64,000 nucleotides of DNA, taken from DAIPKP01 sp964545875 (GTDB lineage: Bacteria; Synergistota; Synergistia; Synergistales; Aminiphilaceae). Both the position numbers and the translations under genes were made by a program. Below the pieces are notes generated by a model. The model made no database searches, was not told the DNA's origin, and saw nothing but the letters and a program-made list of their open reading frames with translations. Location: contig CAZJHH010000001.1 of NCBI GenBank assembly GCA_964545875.1, positions 310,001 to 374,000 of the forward strand. Reading direction: 5' to 3'. This document shows positions 26,367 through 33,930 of this stretch, piece after piece. Position 1 is the stretch's first letter, and every line of letters begins with the position of its first letter.

Positions 26367-27179
26367 TTACCGATACTCCGAGAGGAGTAGAGTTCCCACG
26401 GATTCGTCGAAAAGATCCCGTTTCGCCACGGTTTCGAAGGCCCGCATGAGATCCGGAATCCGGAGGCGCCGTTTATCCGCTCCCTTGAAATCTTCCGCCA
26501 CCCGGCCCCGGTGCATCATGATAATTCGGTCCGGCAAATCCACTGCCTGTTGCATGGAATGGGTTACCATGAGGGTAGTCAGTTTTTCCCGGCTTACGAT
26601 CTCTCGGGTAAGCTCTACCACCTTGGCGGCGCTCTTTGGGTCCAGTGCCGCGGTATGTTCGTCCAGAAGAAGCAGGTCCGGGCGGTTCCAGGTAGCCATG
26701 AGCAGGGTTATGGCCTGGCGCTGTCCTCCCGAAAGAGTTCCTATGGGGTTGTCCAGCCTATTCTCCAGCCCCATCTTCAGGGAGGCCACTCGTTCCGCCA
26801 GCATTTCCAGGATCTCCTTGGTGAGAGCCCGTTTCAGGCTTCGAGGTTTGCCCCGACTCAGGGCGATGACCAGATTTTCCGCTATGCTCATCTCTCCCGC
26901 AGTCCCCCCGAAGGGGTTCTGGAAAACGCGCCCTATCCGGGTGGCCCGCCGATATTCCGGAAGCTTCGTGATATTCTCTCCTCCCAGAAGAATTTCACCC
27001 CGATCCACCCTGAAACTGCCTCCCAGAGCGTTGAGGAGGGTGCTTTTCCCGGAGCCGTTGGAGCCGATTACCGCGGCGAAACAGCCCTCCTCCAGAGTAA
27101 AACTGACTCCCCGGAGAGCTCGGATCTCGCTGGGGGTGTCGGGGAAAAATGTTTTGGTCACGTTTCGTACCTCAAGCAT
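26367..27179 (-). CDS. ABC transporter ATP-binding protein (TrpZ-like)
   Basis: 270-residue cytoplasmic ATPase. Walker A GSNGSGKST (about 39-47), signature TLSGGQRQ (about 148-155), Walker B LLLLDEHTAALD (about 168-179) and the switch His in VTHSMQQAV are all present. NPFGGTAGEMSIAENL near the Q-loop is typical of ATPases paired with TrpX/TrpY-type partners. Its start overlaps the upstream permease stop by 8 nt, showing coupling. It powers uptake by the neighbouring permease. Confidence 0.88.
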   Translation of the reverse strand: MLEVRNVTKTFFPDTPSEIRALRGVSFTLEEGCFAAVIGSNGSGKSTLLNALGGSFRVDRGEILLGGENITKLPEYRRATRIGRVFQNPFGGTAGEMSIAENLVIALSRGKPRSLKRALTKEILEMLAERVASLKMGLENRLDNPIGTLSGGQRQAITLLMATWNRPDLLLLDEHTAALDPKSAAKVVELTREIVSREKLTTLMVTHSMQQAVDLPDRIIMMHRGRVAEDFKGADKRRLRIPDLMRAFETVAKRDLFDESVGTLLLSEYR

Positions 27180-28116
27180 GGGGAAGTTCCTCCGACAGCG
27201 AAGATTTTTCGCGTTTTTTCAGGATTTGAGGAGCCACGAGGGCAAGAAAGACGAATCCCGCGGTAACGAGCTTGAGATCGTTGGGGTTCAGCCCCCACCG
27301 CAAGGCGATGGCTACCAGCAGCCGGAAGAGGATAGTTCCCATTACGGTGCCCGTAATGAGAAGCCCCAATCCAAGGGGCCTTACCAGAACCTCCCCCAGG
27401 ATGATGCTCGCCAGCCCCCAGACCATCATGCCGATACCCATCTGAATATCCGCAAAGCCCTGGTACTGGGCCAGCAGAGCTCCCGCCAGGGCCACCAGGC
27501 CGTTGGAGAGGGCCAGGCCAAGCAAAATCATGCTCTTGTGGTTCAATCCCTGGGCCCGGGCCATTTGGGGATTGTTTCCCGCTCCCCGGAGCCCCGTTCC
27601 CAGATGGGTGAGCAGGAAGAAGCGGAGAGCTCCTCCCGCGAGAAGGCAGAAGAGCAGGCTGCTCAGAAACACCGCTCCATCCTCCATCGGCAGAGGCCAT
27701 CCAAAAAGAGATAACTTTCCCGAGGCTCCTCCCAAGGATCCCAGAAGCTTCTCGAAGGGGGCGGAAACGGTGGAGGTGTTCAGCAGAGGGATGTTGCTCT
27801 TTCCCATGATACGCAGGTTTACCGAATAGAGCCCGGTCATCACCAGAATTCCCGAGAGAAGCCCCGAAATGTTCCACCGGGTATGGAGCAATCCGGTGAC
27901 GCCTCCCGCACAGGCTCCTCCGAGGATGGCCAGGAACGTGGCGATCCAGGGGTTCATGCCTCCCGAAATAAGTACCGCCGCCACCGAGGCCCCCAGGGTG
28001 AGGGAGCCGTCCACGGTGATATCCGTAAAGCGGATCATACGAAAGGTCAGGAGCATTCCCAGAGAGAGGAGGGAGAGAATCAAACCGAGAGTGAAAGCTC
28101 CGAAAACGAGACTCAT
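27172..28116 (-). CDS. ABC transporter permease (BPD_transp_2, TrpY-like)
   Basis: 314-residue integral membrane protein with about eight to nine helices. Family segments are FTDITVDGSLTLGASVAAVL (about 30-49), GLLHTRWNISGLLSGILVMT, LRGAGNNPQMARAQGLN (the cytoplasmic coupling region near 190) and LASIILGEVLVRPLGLG. ATG 28116 has AGGAGGAA upstream and overlaps the stop of the STAS gene as ATGA; the in-frame extension beyond it is discarded. With the ATPase and the double binding protein it forms an importer of the tryptophan/aromatic type. The actual substrate cannot be read. Confidence 0.86.
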   Translation of the reverse strand: MSLVFGAFTLGLILSLLSLGMLLTFRMIRFTDITVDGSLTLGASVAAVLISGGMNPWIATFLAILGGACAGGVTGLLHTRWNISGLLSGILVMTGLYSVNLRIMGKSNIPLLNTSTVSAPFEKLLGSLGGASGKLSLFGWPLPMEDGAVFLSSLLFCLLAGGALRFFLLTHLGTGLRGAGNNPQMARAQGLNHKSMILLGLALSNGLVALAGALLAQYQGFADIQMGIGMMVWGLASIILGEVLVRPLGLGLLITGTVMGTILFRLLVAIALRWGLNPNDLKLVTAGFVFLALVAPQILKKREKSSLSEELPHA

Positions 28117-29303
28117 GCGAAAAATTCCTCCTTTTCCACTTCGAGAGGCCCCCACCAGGCTGCACCGCCGAGAAAGGCGCTCTCTCCCAGCCCCTGGGGT
28201 TTCCGGAAATCCTCCACCAGATGGAGTACCGCTTTGGGAGGGGGGCCGTAAAAGAAACGGTTTATCTGTTCCTGCAGATGCAGCATTCCATTGGGAAGAA
28301 TCTGGAAGGGAAAAACCGCTCCGTGAGCGTGAACCGAGAAAGTCCCTTCGGCATTGTGGTGCACTATTCCCGCCACCGCCGCGGACTCTCCGGGAAAGGC
28401 TCTCTCTCCGCAAAAGTCGAGCCATTCCCTGATTTCAGGAAAATCCATGGGCTCCGAAGAGCTGCGTTCTCCCGGAGAGCGGAGAAGGGAGGCTCCCACA
28501 AGTCCCTCGATCTCCCCCAGAAGGACGAAGGCGAAGGAAGAATTGCCGGAAAAAGAGCCCATTTCGTTCACCAGGGCGGAAAGAGAGTAGCTCGAAATCT
28601 CCTCGGAGGGGGAAAAACGCATAAGATGCGGGAAGTCTCCCCGAAAAATCAGGGCCTGGGCACAAAAGAGGGAGGGCGAAAAATCTCCTTCCCGTAACAG
28701 GCAGTCCGGCCTTCCCCGTTCATCCGGGGGCTGAAGTGCAAGATGCCCTCCCAGGGCCAGAAACTCTCCCAGATGGGGGCGGGCCTCTTCGCAGCTTTTG
28801 CCGCTTCCTCCGATGCCCAGGCCGTAGCTGGAGGTATCGAAACTCAGGGAGCGGCACTTTTCGGGGCATACCGGATTCCAGGGTTTCCAGGCATCCACCC
28901 TTTCCAGTCGGAGGGGGGCTGCGGAGGGAAGGGCAAAGTGTTCCAGAATCTTCCTTCGAAACTCTCCGGAAGAATTCGATGACAGGCTTTGCCAGTCCAT
29001 GGTTTCCTCGGAAATCCAGTCCTCCAGCCCCGCCATCTCCAGAATTTCCAGGGCCATTCCCGAGGCGTGCACTATTTGAAAGGAGCCTCCCAGAGGAGCA
29101 AGTTCCCGGGAAATCTGCATAAGAGCCCGGATTCCCAGGGAACTCAGAAATTCAAGCTCCTCCGCGTGAAGTACGAGATGATGTTCCCCCCGGCGGATAT
29201 GCCCGAGGAGAGTTTCCCGAAAAAAATCTGCCCAGGATGCATCCAGCCGTCCCTGAAGGTGTAGGATCAGCCGCCCTTCCCGGCGGTATTCGTCGATTTT
29301 CAT
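28113..29303 (-). CDS. STAS-domain protein with unrecognised C-terminal domain, first gene of the ABC operon
   Basis: 396 residues. Residues 1-100 form a STAS (anti-sigma-factor-antagonist-like) domain: RREGRLILHLQGRLDASWAD, LEFLSSLGIRALMQISREL, where SSLG marks the phosphorylatable serine site, and FQIVHASGMALEILEMAGLE. The remaining about 290 residues contain SFDTSSYGLGIGGSG and SYSLSALVNEMGSFSGN but match no family I know. Cytoplasmic, no membrane helix. ATG 29303 has GGAG upstream. The stop overlaps the permease start by 4 nt, so it is translated with the transporter and may regulate it or sense its substrate. Confidence 0.7.
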   Translation of the reverse strand: MKIDEYRREGRLILHLQGRLDASWADFFRETLLGHIRRGEHHLVLHAEELEFLSSLGIRALMQISRELAPLGGSFQIVHASGMALEILEMAGLEDWISEETMDWQSLSSNSSGEFRRKILEHFALPSAAPLRLERVDAWKPWNPVCPEKCRSLSFDTSSYGLGIGGSGKSCEEARPHLGEFLALGGHLALQPPDERGRPDCLLREGDFSPSLFCAQALIFRGDFPHLMRFSPSEEISSYSLSALVNEMGSFSGNSSFAFVLLGEIEGLVGASLLRSPGERSSSEPMDFPEIREWLDFCGERAFPGESAAVAGIVHHNAEGTFSVHAHGAVFPFQILPNGMLHLQEQINRFFYGPPPKAVLHLVEDFRKPQGLGESAFLGGAAWWGPLEVEKEEFFA

Positions 29304-29420
29304 GGTTTTTCTCCTTTTCCAATGTGGCAATGTTCTGCATTGTACGATTTTAGGGTATTCTTGGGAATAGGTGAATTGTGCCGCGCGATGCGGAAAAAAT
29401 TTTTAAAGGGGAAATGCTCC

Positions 29421-29900
29421 ATGAACGAACATCCTTCCGTGGGTATCCTGTGGCGGAACTATCTTGCCACTCTTGGAGAGACTCCGGAGAATACGGGTAA
29501 GTGCTATAGCTCCTGGCATTTCTGCGACAATCAGCAAGATGCGGATGACCTTGCCCTTCTGGTGCTCCAGGGGACCAAGCGGGCTACAGCCAGTGCACTG
29601 GAGTGCTACGAAGAGGACGGCGAAGAGCTACCCCGGGAAGGGGATTACAGCATCGTCACGGATTGGGAGGGGAGGGCGGTCTGTATAATCCGCACCACCC
29701 GGCTTCAGATATTTCCTTTCGACGAAGTGCCCCCGGAATTTGCAGCCCGGGAGGGTGAAGGGGACGGATCCCTGGAATACTGGCGCCGGGCGCATCGGGC
29801 AGCCTTTTCCCGGGGGCTTCGGGAGTACGGTCGGGAATTCCGGGAGGATATGCTCGTACTCTGCGAGGATTTCGAAGTGGTTTATCCAGAAAAAGCGTAA
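29421..29900 (+). CDS. ASCH-domain protein
   Basis: 159-residue cytoplasmic protein of the ASCH (PUA-like beta-barrel) superfamily, proposed to bind RNA or act as a small hydrolase. Seen are the ALLVLQGTKRATASAL segment with the GxKxxT motif (about residues 45-60), GDYSIVTDWEGRAVCIIRTT, and the C-terminal EDMLVLCEDFEVVY. ATG 29421 follows AAGGGGAAATG; ATG 29388 is an alternative. It is a single gene divergent from the STAS-ABC operon. Confidence 0.82.
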   Translation: MNEHPSVGILWRNYLATLGETPENTGKCYSSWHFCDNQQDADDLALLVLQGTKRATASALECYEEDGEELPREGDYSIVTDWEGRAVCIIRTTRLQIFPFDEVPPEFAAREGEGDGSLEYWRRAHRAAFSRGLREYGREFREDMLVLCEDFEVVYPEKA

Positions 29901-29914
29901 AGAGGGGGTAGGCA

Positions 29915-29950
29915 TAAAAACCGGGGGGACGCACGGTGCCTCCCCCCGGT
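29915..29950 (-). terminator. Terminator of the beta-helix gene
   Basis: On the minus strand, an arm pair (29942-29950 with 29920-29928) closes a 13-nt loop and is followed by a T-run (GGTTTTTATG). It lies about 20 bp after the stop at 29972. Confidence 0.75.
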
Positions 29951-29971
29951 ACACCTGGGTATTTCAAAATG

Positions 29972-31564
29972 TTACCGGATTCTTTTTCCGCCGAAGAGCC
30001 CCAGAGGCAATCCCAAGAGCAGCAGAGAGAGCCCCGAAGCAGTTCCCGTTCCGACGTTGCATCCTCCCGTACCGCCTCCTCCCGATGCGGGGGCTTCCGC
30101 CTCCGCCCGGATGGAGCAGATTCGGAAAGTTACCATTCCCGCCTCGGGGTCGAGGTCGAAGGAACCGTTATCCGCCACGGTGTTCCGCCAGGTTCGCAAT
30201 CCTTCCCCGGGTTCGTAGAAATCCGGAGGAGTCACGCCGTCGGGGAGATCCTGCCCCGGCTGAATCTCGAACTGGATGCCCCTTTCGGGAAGGACGTAGC
30301 TTCCGGGAGTCAGGGTTTTCGTGTTCCCCCCATGCGCCGCATCCTCCTCCGCCAGAGCGAAGGCGGCGTAGTACCGCACGTACTTGGGCCAGGAGGCGGT
30401 GAACTCTATTTCAAGCTCCCCACTGCCCGAGGTGTCCTCAAGAGGGACGTTTTCATAGGTGAAGGCGTTGTAGAGAGTGGCGTCCATGCCTTCCAGAGAT
30501 GCGGAAAGGCTGCCCGAAATTCCCTGAAGATCTCCCGAAAGGGCATCTTTCACCTCTCCGTACAGGGTGCTTCCGGAATTCCCCAGATCCTCCTCCGCAA
30601 ATCGTACGTCGGATTCTCCCGCAGTGGAGCGTGGCTCCGGAGAGGATCCCGAAGCCATTCCCCCCAGAGCCACGGAGCTTCTCCCCGGCCCACCGCCGAT
30701 ATAGCAGTTGCCGTCGGTGGTATAGCTTCCGGAGCCCGCGATCTGGTCCGGAGTGTTGTTCTTGATTTTGGTTCCTTGTGCCAGATATGTTTCGGTGTAG
30801 AGATTCAGGAGCAATCCTCCTCCGGAGCCCTTGCTCTTATTGTTCTCCACGATGCAGCAGTACATGTAGAGAATTTCCCCGTTCAGAATGCCCCCTCCGG
30901 CGGTGTCGTAATTCTCGTTTCCCTCTACCACGCAGTTGTGCATGGTGAGAACCGGGGTGCTGTACCCGCTGGCCTCGTTATTGATTCCTGCGGCCCTGCG
31001 GGGCCAGTTGGCGGTGTTGTCGCTCACGGTGCAACTGTACATGGTGAGGTTTCCCGCATTCAGAATGCCCCCTCCCACGGTGTTGTTCGTGACGGTGCAG
31101 TTTTCCATGGTAAGCGTGCCATGGTTGATGAGCCCTGCTCCGCAGGCGGAGCTTCCCGAGAGATCCCCCCCGGTGATGGTGAGGCCCTTGAGGGTGCAGG
31201 TGATGCCGGGAATGAAGTAGACTACCCGTTCCCCTGCTACGGTCTGGCGGAGGGTGGCGGAGGGATATCCGCTTATGGTGAGATTTCTATTGACGAAAAG
31301 GTATCCCCTAAGGTTCACCACAGGCACACGAATGGAAACGGTATCTCCCGCCGCAGCGTTTTCCACCGCATGGCGCAGGGTTTCCCTGGCTCCGTCATCG
31401 GCTTCGCTGGTGACGATCCAAGTGGTGGCATTGGCGGGACTAGAAAAGCCCGGAACTCCTAAAAAAACCAGAAAGGTCAAGGCGCACAAAAATAGACAAA
31501 GAGGAATGTTTCGGGTATACGAGGTGGTTTTTTCCCTTCTTTTTTTTTCACATGTCCTTTGCAT
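29972..31564 (-). CDS. Secreted right-handed beta-helix protein with Synergist-CTERM sorting signal
   Basis: 530 residues, adhesin-like, function unknown. The signal peptide ends near SSPANA-TTW. Residues about 48-285 form a polymorphic-outer-membrane/Pbh1-like beta-helix: TLRHAVENAAAGDTVSI, then repeated units such as GLINHGTLTMENCTVTNNTV and GGILNAGNLTMYSCTVSDNT. A second domain (about 285-500) is shared with the neighbouring paralogue. The tail GGGGTGGCNVGTG, a hydrophobic helix and KRIR is a Synergist-CTERM signal. ATG 31564 has GGAAGGA 9 nt upstream; the long extension to 31966 overlaps a peptide gene and is rejected. Probably transcribed from the promoter at 31973. Confidence 0.78.
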   Translation of the reverse strand: MQRTCEKKRREKTTSYTRNIPLCLFLCALTFLVFLGVPGFSSPANATTWIVTSEADDGARETLRHAVENAAAGDTVSIRVPVVNLRGYLFVNRNLTISGYPSATLRQTVAGERVVYFIPGITCTLKGLTITGGDLSGSSACGAGLINHGTLTMENCTVTNNTVGGGILNAGNLTMYSCTVSDNTANWPRRAAGINNEASGYSTPVLTMHNCVVEGNENYDTAGGGILNGEILYMYCCIVENNKSKGSGGGLLLNLYTETYLAQGTKIKNNTPDQIAGSGSYTTDGNCYIGGGPGRSSVALGGMASGSSPEPRSTAGESDVRFAEEDLGNSGSTLYGEVKDALSGDLQGISGSLSASLEGMDATLYNAFTYENVPLEDTSGSGELEIEFTASWPKYVRYYAAFALAEEDAAHGGNTKTLTPGSYVLPERGIQFEIQPGQDLPDGVTPPDFYEPGEGLRTWRNTVADNGSFDLDPEAGMVTFRICSIRAEAEAPASGGGGTGGCNVGTGTASGLSLLLLGLPLGLFGGKRIR

Positions 31565-31703
31565 GGAGATCATTCCTTCCCGTTTTTCTGTTCCAAGATT
31601 TGCCATGCTCCGTATTTTGCCGATGTCTTCTCCGGTGTTTGCCCCTCGAAAGATCCGAGTGAAGAGATCCGGCGGAGAAAGCAAGGGATGTCTTCGGACA
31701 TAG

Positions 31704-31738
31704 CAAGGACGAGGAACGTCAATGCATCCTCGTCCTTG
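31704..31738 (-). promoter_or_regulatory. Hairpin between the double-glycine peptide gene and the beta-helix gene
   Basis: Perfect 11-bp stem (31704-31714 with 31728-31738), 13-nt loop, 17 bp past the peptide stop. Without a T-run on the minus strand, it looks like an attenuator or mRNA-processing site setting the peptide:surface-protein ratio. Confidence 0.5.
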
Positions 31739-31755
31739 TTGCGTAGGGGAATTTT

Positions 31756-31914
31756 TTATTTGGGAAGAATCACGTTTCCCGTGTTCATTCCCTCGCCTCC
31801 GGAGAGATTTTCCAGCTCTCCATCCTCCAGCTCGCCGGGTTTCCGGTTTTTTTCTTCCTTCAGGAGAGCCTCTTTTTCCATCTCCTTGGGGTGTTTCGTA
31901 CCTTTGTCTTTCAC
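31756..31914 (-). CDS. Small double-glycine leader peptide (putative RiPP/bacteriocin-type precursor)
   Basis: 52 residues from GTG 31914, which has AAGGAGG 8 nt upstream; the ATG at 31938 in the same frame has no ribosome site. A highly charged leader (KHPKEMEKEALLKEEKN) ends GELEDGELENLSGG, the classic E/D-x-E-L-x-x-L/V-S-GG form of double-glycine leaders, followed by a 12-residue core EGMNTGNVILPK. No Cys. The MerR-type promoter at 31973 lies 59 bp upstream. The gene is too short for a standard call. The leader is unlike the Nif11 leaders at 17.8-19.6 kb but shares their promoter type and GG end. Confidence 0.6.
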   Translation of the reverse strand: MKDKGTKHPKEMEKEALLKEEKNRKPGELEDGELENLSGGEGMNTGNVILPK

Positions 31915-31972
31915 GGAACCGTCCTCCTTCAATTTCATGGATTTTCGTACAAGGTGTGTCTTTCATGGGTTA

Positions 31973-32003
31973 AGCATACACCTTGACACGGTGTCAAAGT
32001 CAA
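31973..32003 (-). promoter_or_regulatory. MerR-type promoter/operator before the double-glycine peptide and beta-helix genes
   Basis: Minus strand: -35 TTGACT (31998-32003), 19-bp spacer (31979-31997), -10 TATGCT (31973-31978). The dyad, CTTTGACA / CCG / TGTCAAGG, matches at 7 of 8 positions. It is the cleanest of three related elements. Confidence 0.7.
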
Positions 32004-32043
32004 GGGGCAAGAAAAAATTTTCCCTTTTTTCCGAATTCCAGAA

Positions 32044-33669
32044 TTATTTCTTTTTGAGCCGAGCGATTGCCAAGGGTAGTCCCAGAAGCACCAGAAGGGG
32101 AAGCCCTGGAGTGCCTCCGACTCCGGTATGGCATCCTCCGGAACCGCCGCCTCCCGATGCGGGGGCTTCCGCCTCCGCCCGGACGGAGCAGATTCGGAAG
32201 GTCACCATTCCCGCCTCGGGGTCGAGGTCGAAGGAACCGTTATCCGCCACGGTGTTCCGCCAGGTTCGCAATCCTTCCCCGGGTTCGTAGAAATCCGGAG
32301 GAGTAACTCCCTCGGGAAGATCCTGTCCCGGCTGAATCTCGAACTGAATGCCCCGTTCGGGAAGGACGTAGCTTCCGGGAGTCAGGGTTTTCGTGTTCCT
32401 CTCATGCGCTGTATCCTCCTCCGCCAGGGCGAAGGCGGCGTAGTAGCGCACGTACTTGGGCCAGGAGGCGGTGAACTCGATCTCCAGCTCTCCGTTGCCC
32501 GAGACATCTTCCAGGGGCACGTTTTCGTAGGTGAAGGCGTTGTAGAGAGTGGCGTTCATGCCTTCCAGAGAAACCGAAAGGTTCCCCGAAATGCCTCGGA
32601 GGTCTCCCGAAAGGGCATCTTTCACCTCTCTGTACAGGGTGCTTCCGGCATTCCCCAGATCCTCCTCCGCACGTCGTACGTCGGATTCTCCCGCGGTGGA
32701 GCGAGCTTCTGGAGAGGAGCCCGAAGCCACTCCCCCCAGGGCTACGGAGCTTCTTCCGGGGGATGTGCCGATGGTGCAGGAGCCGTCGGTGGTATAGTCC
32801 CCGAGAATTTCCAGAGGGGTGTTATCGGTGACCGCGGAGTTTTCCGCCAGGGCTACGGAGCCGTAGCTCTCGATTCCTCCTCCCGCGGAGGATTCCGATG
32901 CCTGATTGGAGCTTACGGTGCACCAGGAAGTGGTGATGCTTCCATCGTTATAGATCCCCCCTCCCCGAAGGGCGGTATTGCCCGAAAGGGCGGTGTGAGA
33001 AAGCAGGTTGGCGGTGCCGAAATTCGTCAATCCTCCTCCGTACCCTTCGGAAGTATTATTCCGTATGGTAGAGGTGTAGGCGTTCAGGGTGCCTCCCATG
33101 CGGTTGCAGACTCCTCCTCCCTGGTGTTTGGCGGTATTGTTTTCCAGGGTGACGATGTTCAGGGTGAGATCTCCATGGTTTTCGATGCCCCCTCCGTAGG
33201 TGGAGGCGTAGTTATCCCGAAGAGTGCAGCGGTAGAGGGTAAGATATCCTTTGTTCAGAATGCCGCCTCCCCCTGCACCGCCGCTGTAGCCCTTACCTCC
33301 GGTGATGGTGAGGTATTCCATCCGCACGAAGGCTCCGGAAGCCACCGAAAAGACCCGGTGATGCGGGGCGGTCTGGCGAATTGTGGTGGAGCTTCCCATG
33401 ATGGTGAAGTTCTTGGTGATGGGCAGTTCTTCCGTAAGCTGGATTTCCATGCCGGAATTTGCGAAGGTGACGATGTCGTTGTTCCAGCCGTTCTGTACCG
33501 CATGGCGCAGGGTGCCCTCAGGAGGATTGTAGGGCTTGTCTTCGGTGCTCGTGACGGTCCAAGTGGTGGCCTCGGCGGTATGCTGGAAAAGCAGAAGAAG
33601 CAATCCCAGAAAAAAAATTTTCCCGCAACCCCGTGTTGACTTCGCGGCATGTGCAAGTTCGATCTTCAT
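32044..33669 (-). CDS. Paralogous secreted beta-helix protein with Synergist-CTERM sorting signal
   Basis: 541 residues. The signal peptide ends near TAEA-TTWTVTS. The beta-helix region (about 40-290) has repeated units such as GGGILNKGYLTLYRCTLRDN and GGGIENHGDLTLNIVTLENN. From about residue 290 (YTTDGSCTIG, PGRSSVALGG) to the end it is nearly identical to the protein at 29972-31564, while the helix sequences differ, a pattern of gene conversion or domain shuffling. The tail GGGGSGGCHTGVG, a hydrophobic helix and RLKKK is the sorting signal. ATG 33669 has AAAGGATGG upstream. It has its own MerR-type promoter at 33825 and a structured leader. Confidence 0.78.
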   Translation of the reverse strand: MKIELAHAAKSTRGCGKIFFLGLLLLLFQHTAEATTWTVTSTEDKPYNPPEGTLRHAVQNGWNNDIVTFANSGMEIQLTEELPITKNFTIMGSSTTIRQTAPHHRVFSVASGAFVRMEYLTITGGKGYSGGAGGGGILNKGYLTLYRCTLRDNYASTYGGGIENHGDLTLNIVTLENNTAKHQGGGVCNRMGGTLNAYTSTIRNNTSEGYGGGLTNFGTANLLSHTALSGNTALRGGGIYNDGSITTSWCTVSSNQASESSAGGGIESYGSVALAENSAVTDNTPLEILGDYTTDGSCTIGTSPGRSSVALGGVASGSSPEARSTAGESDVRRAEEDLGNAGSTLYREVKDALSGDLRGISGNLSVSLEGMNATLYNAFTYENVPLEDVSGNGELEIEFTASWPKYVRYYAAFALAEEDTAHERNTKTLTPGSYVLPERGIQFEIQPGQDLPEGVTPPDFYEPGEGLRTWRNTVADNGSFDLDPEAGMVTFRICSVRAEAEAPASGGGGSGGCHTGVGGTPGLPLLVLLGLPLAIARLKKK

Positions 33670-33733
33670 GGAAAATCCATCCTTTCTCGAGCGTGAAAAT
33701 AGGTAGTGCCTTTTTCAGGGATCCCCGGTGTCC

Positions 33734-33789
33734 CCTTATGGAAAACCCCGACCGCGCATCTGGAGCGGTGGAAAGCGTTTTCCATAAGG
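33734..33789 (-). promoter_or_regulatory. Structured 5' leader of the second beta-helix gene
   Basis: 13-bp perfect outer stem (33734-33746 with 33777-33789) enclosing a 5-bp inner stem, all inside the predicted untranslated leader between the promoter at 33825 and ATG 33669. The same leader contains a 48-codon frame (33666-33812) whose stop overlaps that ATG; it has no ribosome site, so I do not call it a gene. Confidence 0.5.
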
Positions 33790-33824
33790 AGCTGTTCAGC
33801 CAATTTTCCCATTATTGTGGAGAT

Positions 33825-33855
33825 ACCATACACCTTAACACTATGGCAAAGTCAA
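33825..33855 (-). promoter_or_regulatory. MerR-type promoter/operator of the second beta-helix gene
   Basis: Minus strand: -35 TTGACT (33850-33855), 19-bp spacer (33831-33849), -10 TATGGT (33825-33830). The dyad is weaker (5 of 8 positions), but spacing and flanks match the elements at 17677 and 31973. It abuts the pump-operon terminator. Confidence 0.6.
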
Positions 33856-33865
33856 GAGGAAATGC

Positions 33866-33902
33866 GAAACCGGAGCCCGAAAATTTTCCGGGCTCCGGTT
33901 TC
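33866..33902 (-). terminator. Terminator of the RND pump operon
   Basis: Long near-perfect stem (GAAACCGGAGCCCG arms) with an AATTTT centre and a T-rich 3' flank on the minus strand, 28 bp past the TolC-like stop. Confidence 0.85.
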
Positions 33903-33930
33903 GATAAACGTGTACAACCTGTGAAGTGTG

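Noticed and set aside
29936..31462. Long plus-strand frames opposite the beta-helix genes (also at 32128-33639)
   Set aside because: They are antisense shadows of repetitive Gly/Asn-rich coding DNA; the minus strand encodes signal peptides and CTERM tails.
31565..31966. N-terminal extension of the beta-helix gene to 31966
   Set aside because: It would put about 130 charged residues before the signal peptide and overlap the double-glycine peptide gene; ATG 31564 has a proper ribosome site.
33666..33812. 48-codon frame before the second beta-helix gene as a peptide gene
   Set aside because: No ribosome site, no GG or signal motif, and it would start within about 6 nt of the predicted transcript start.
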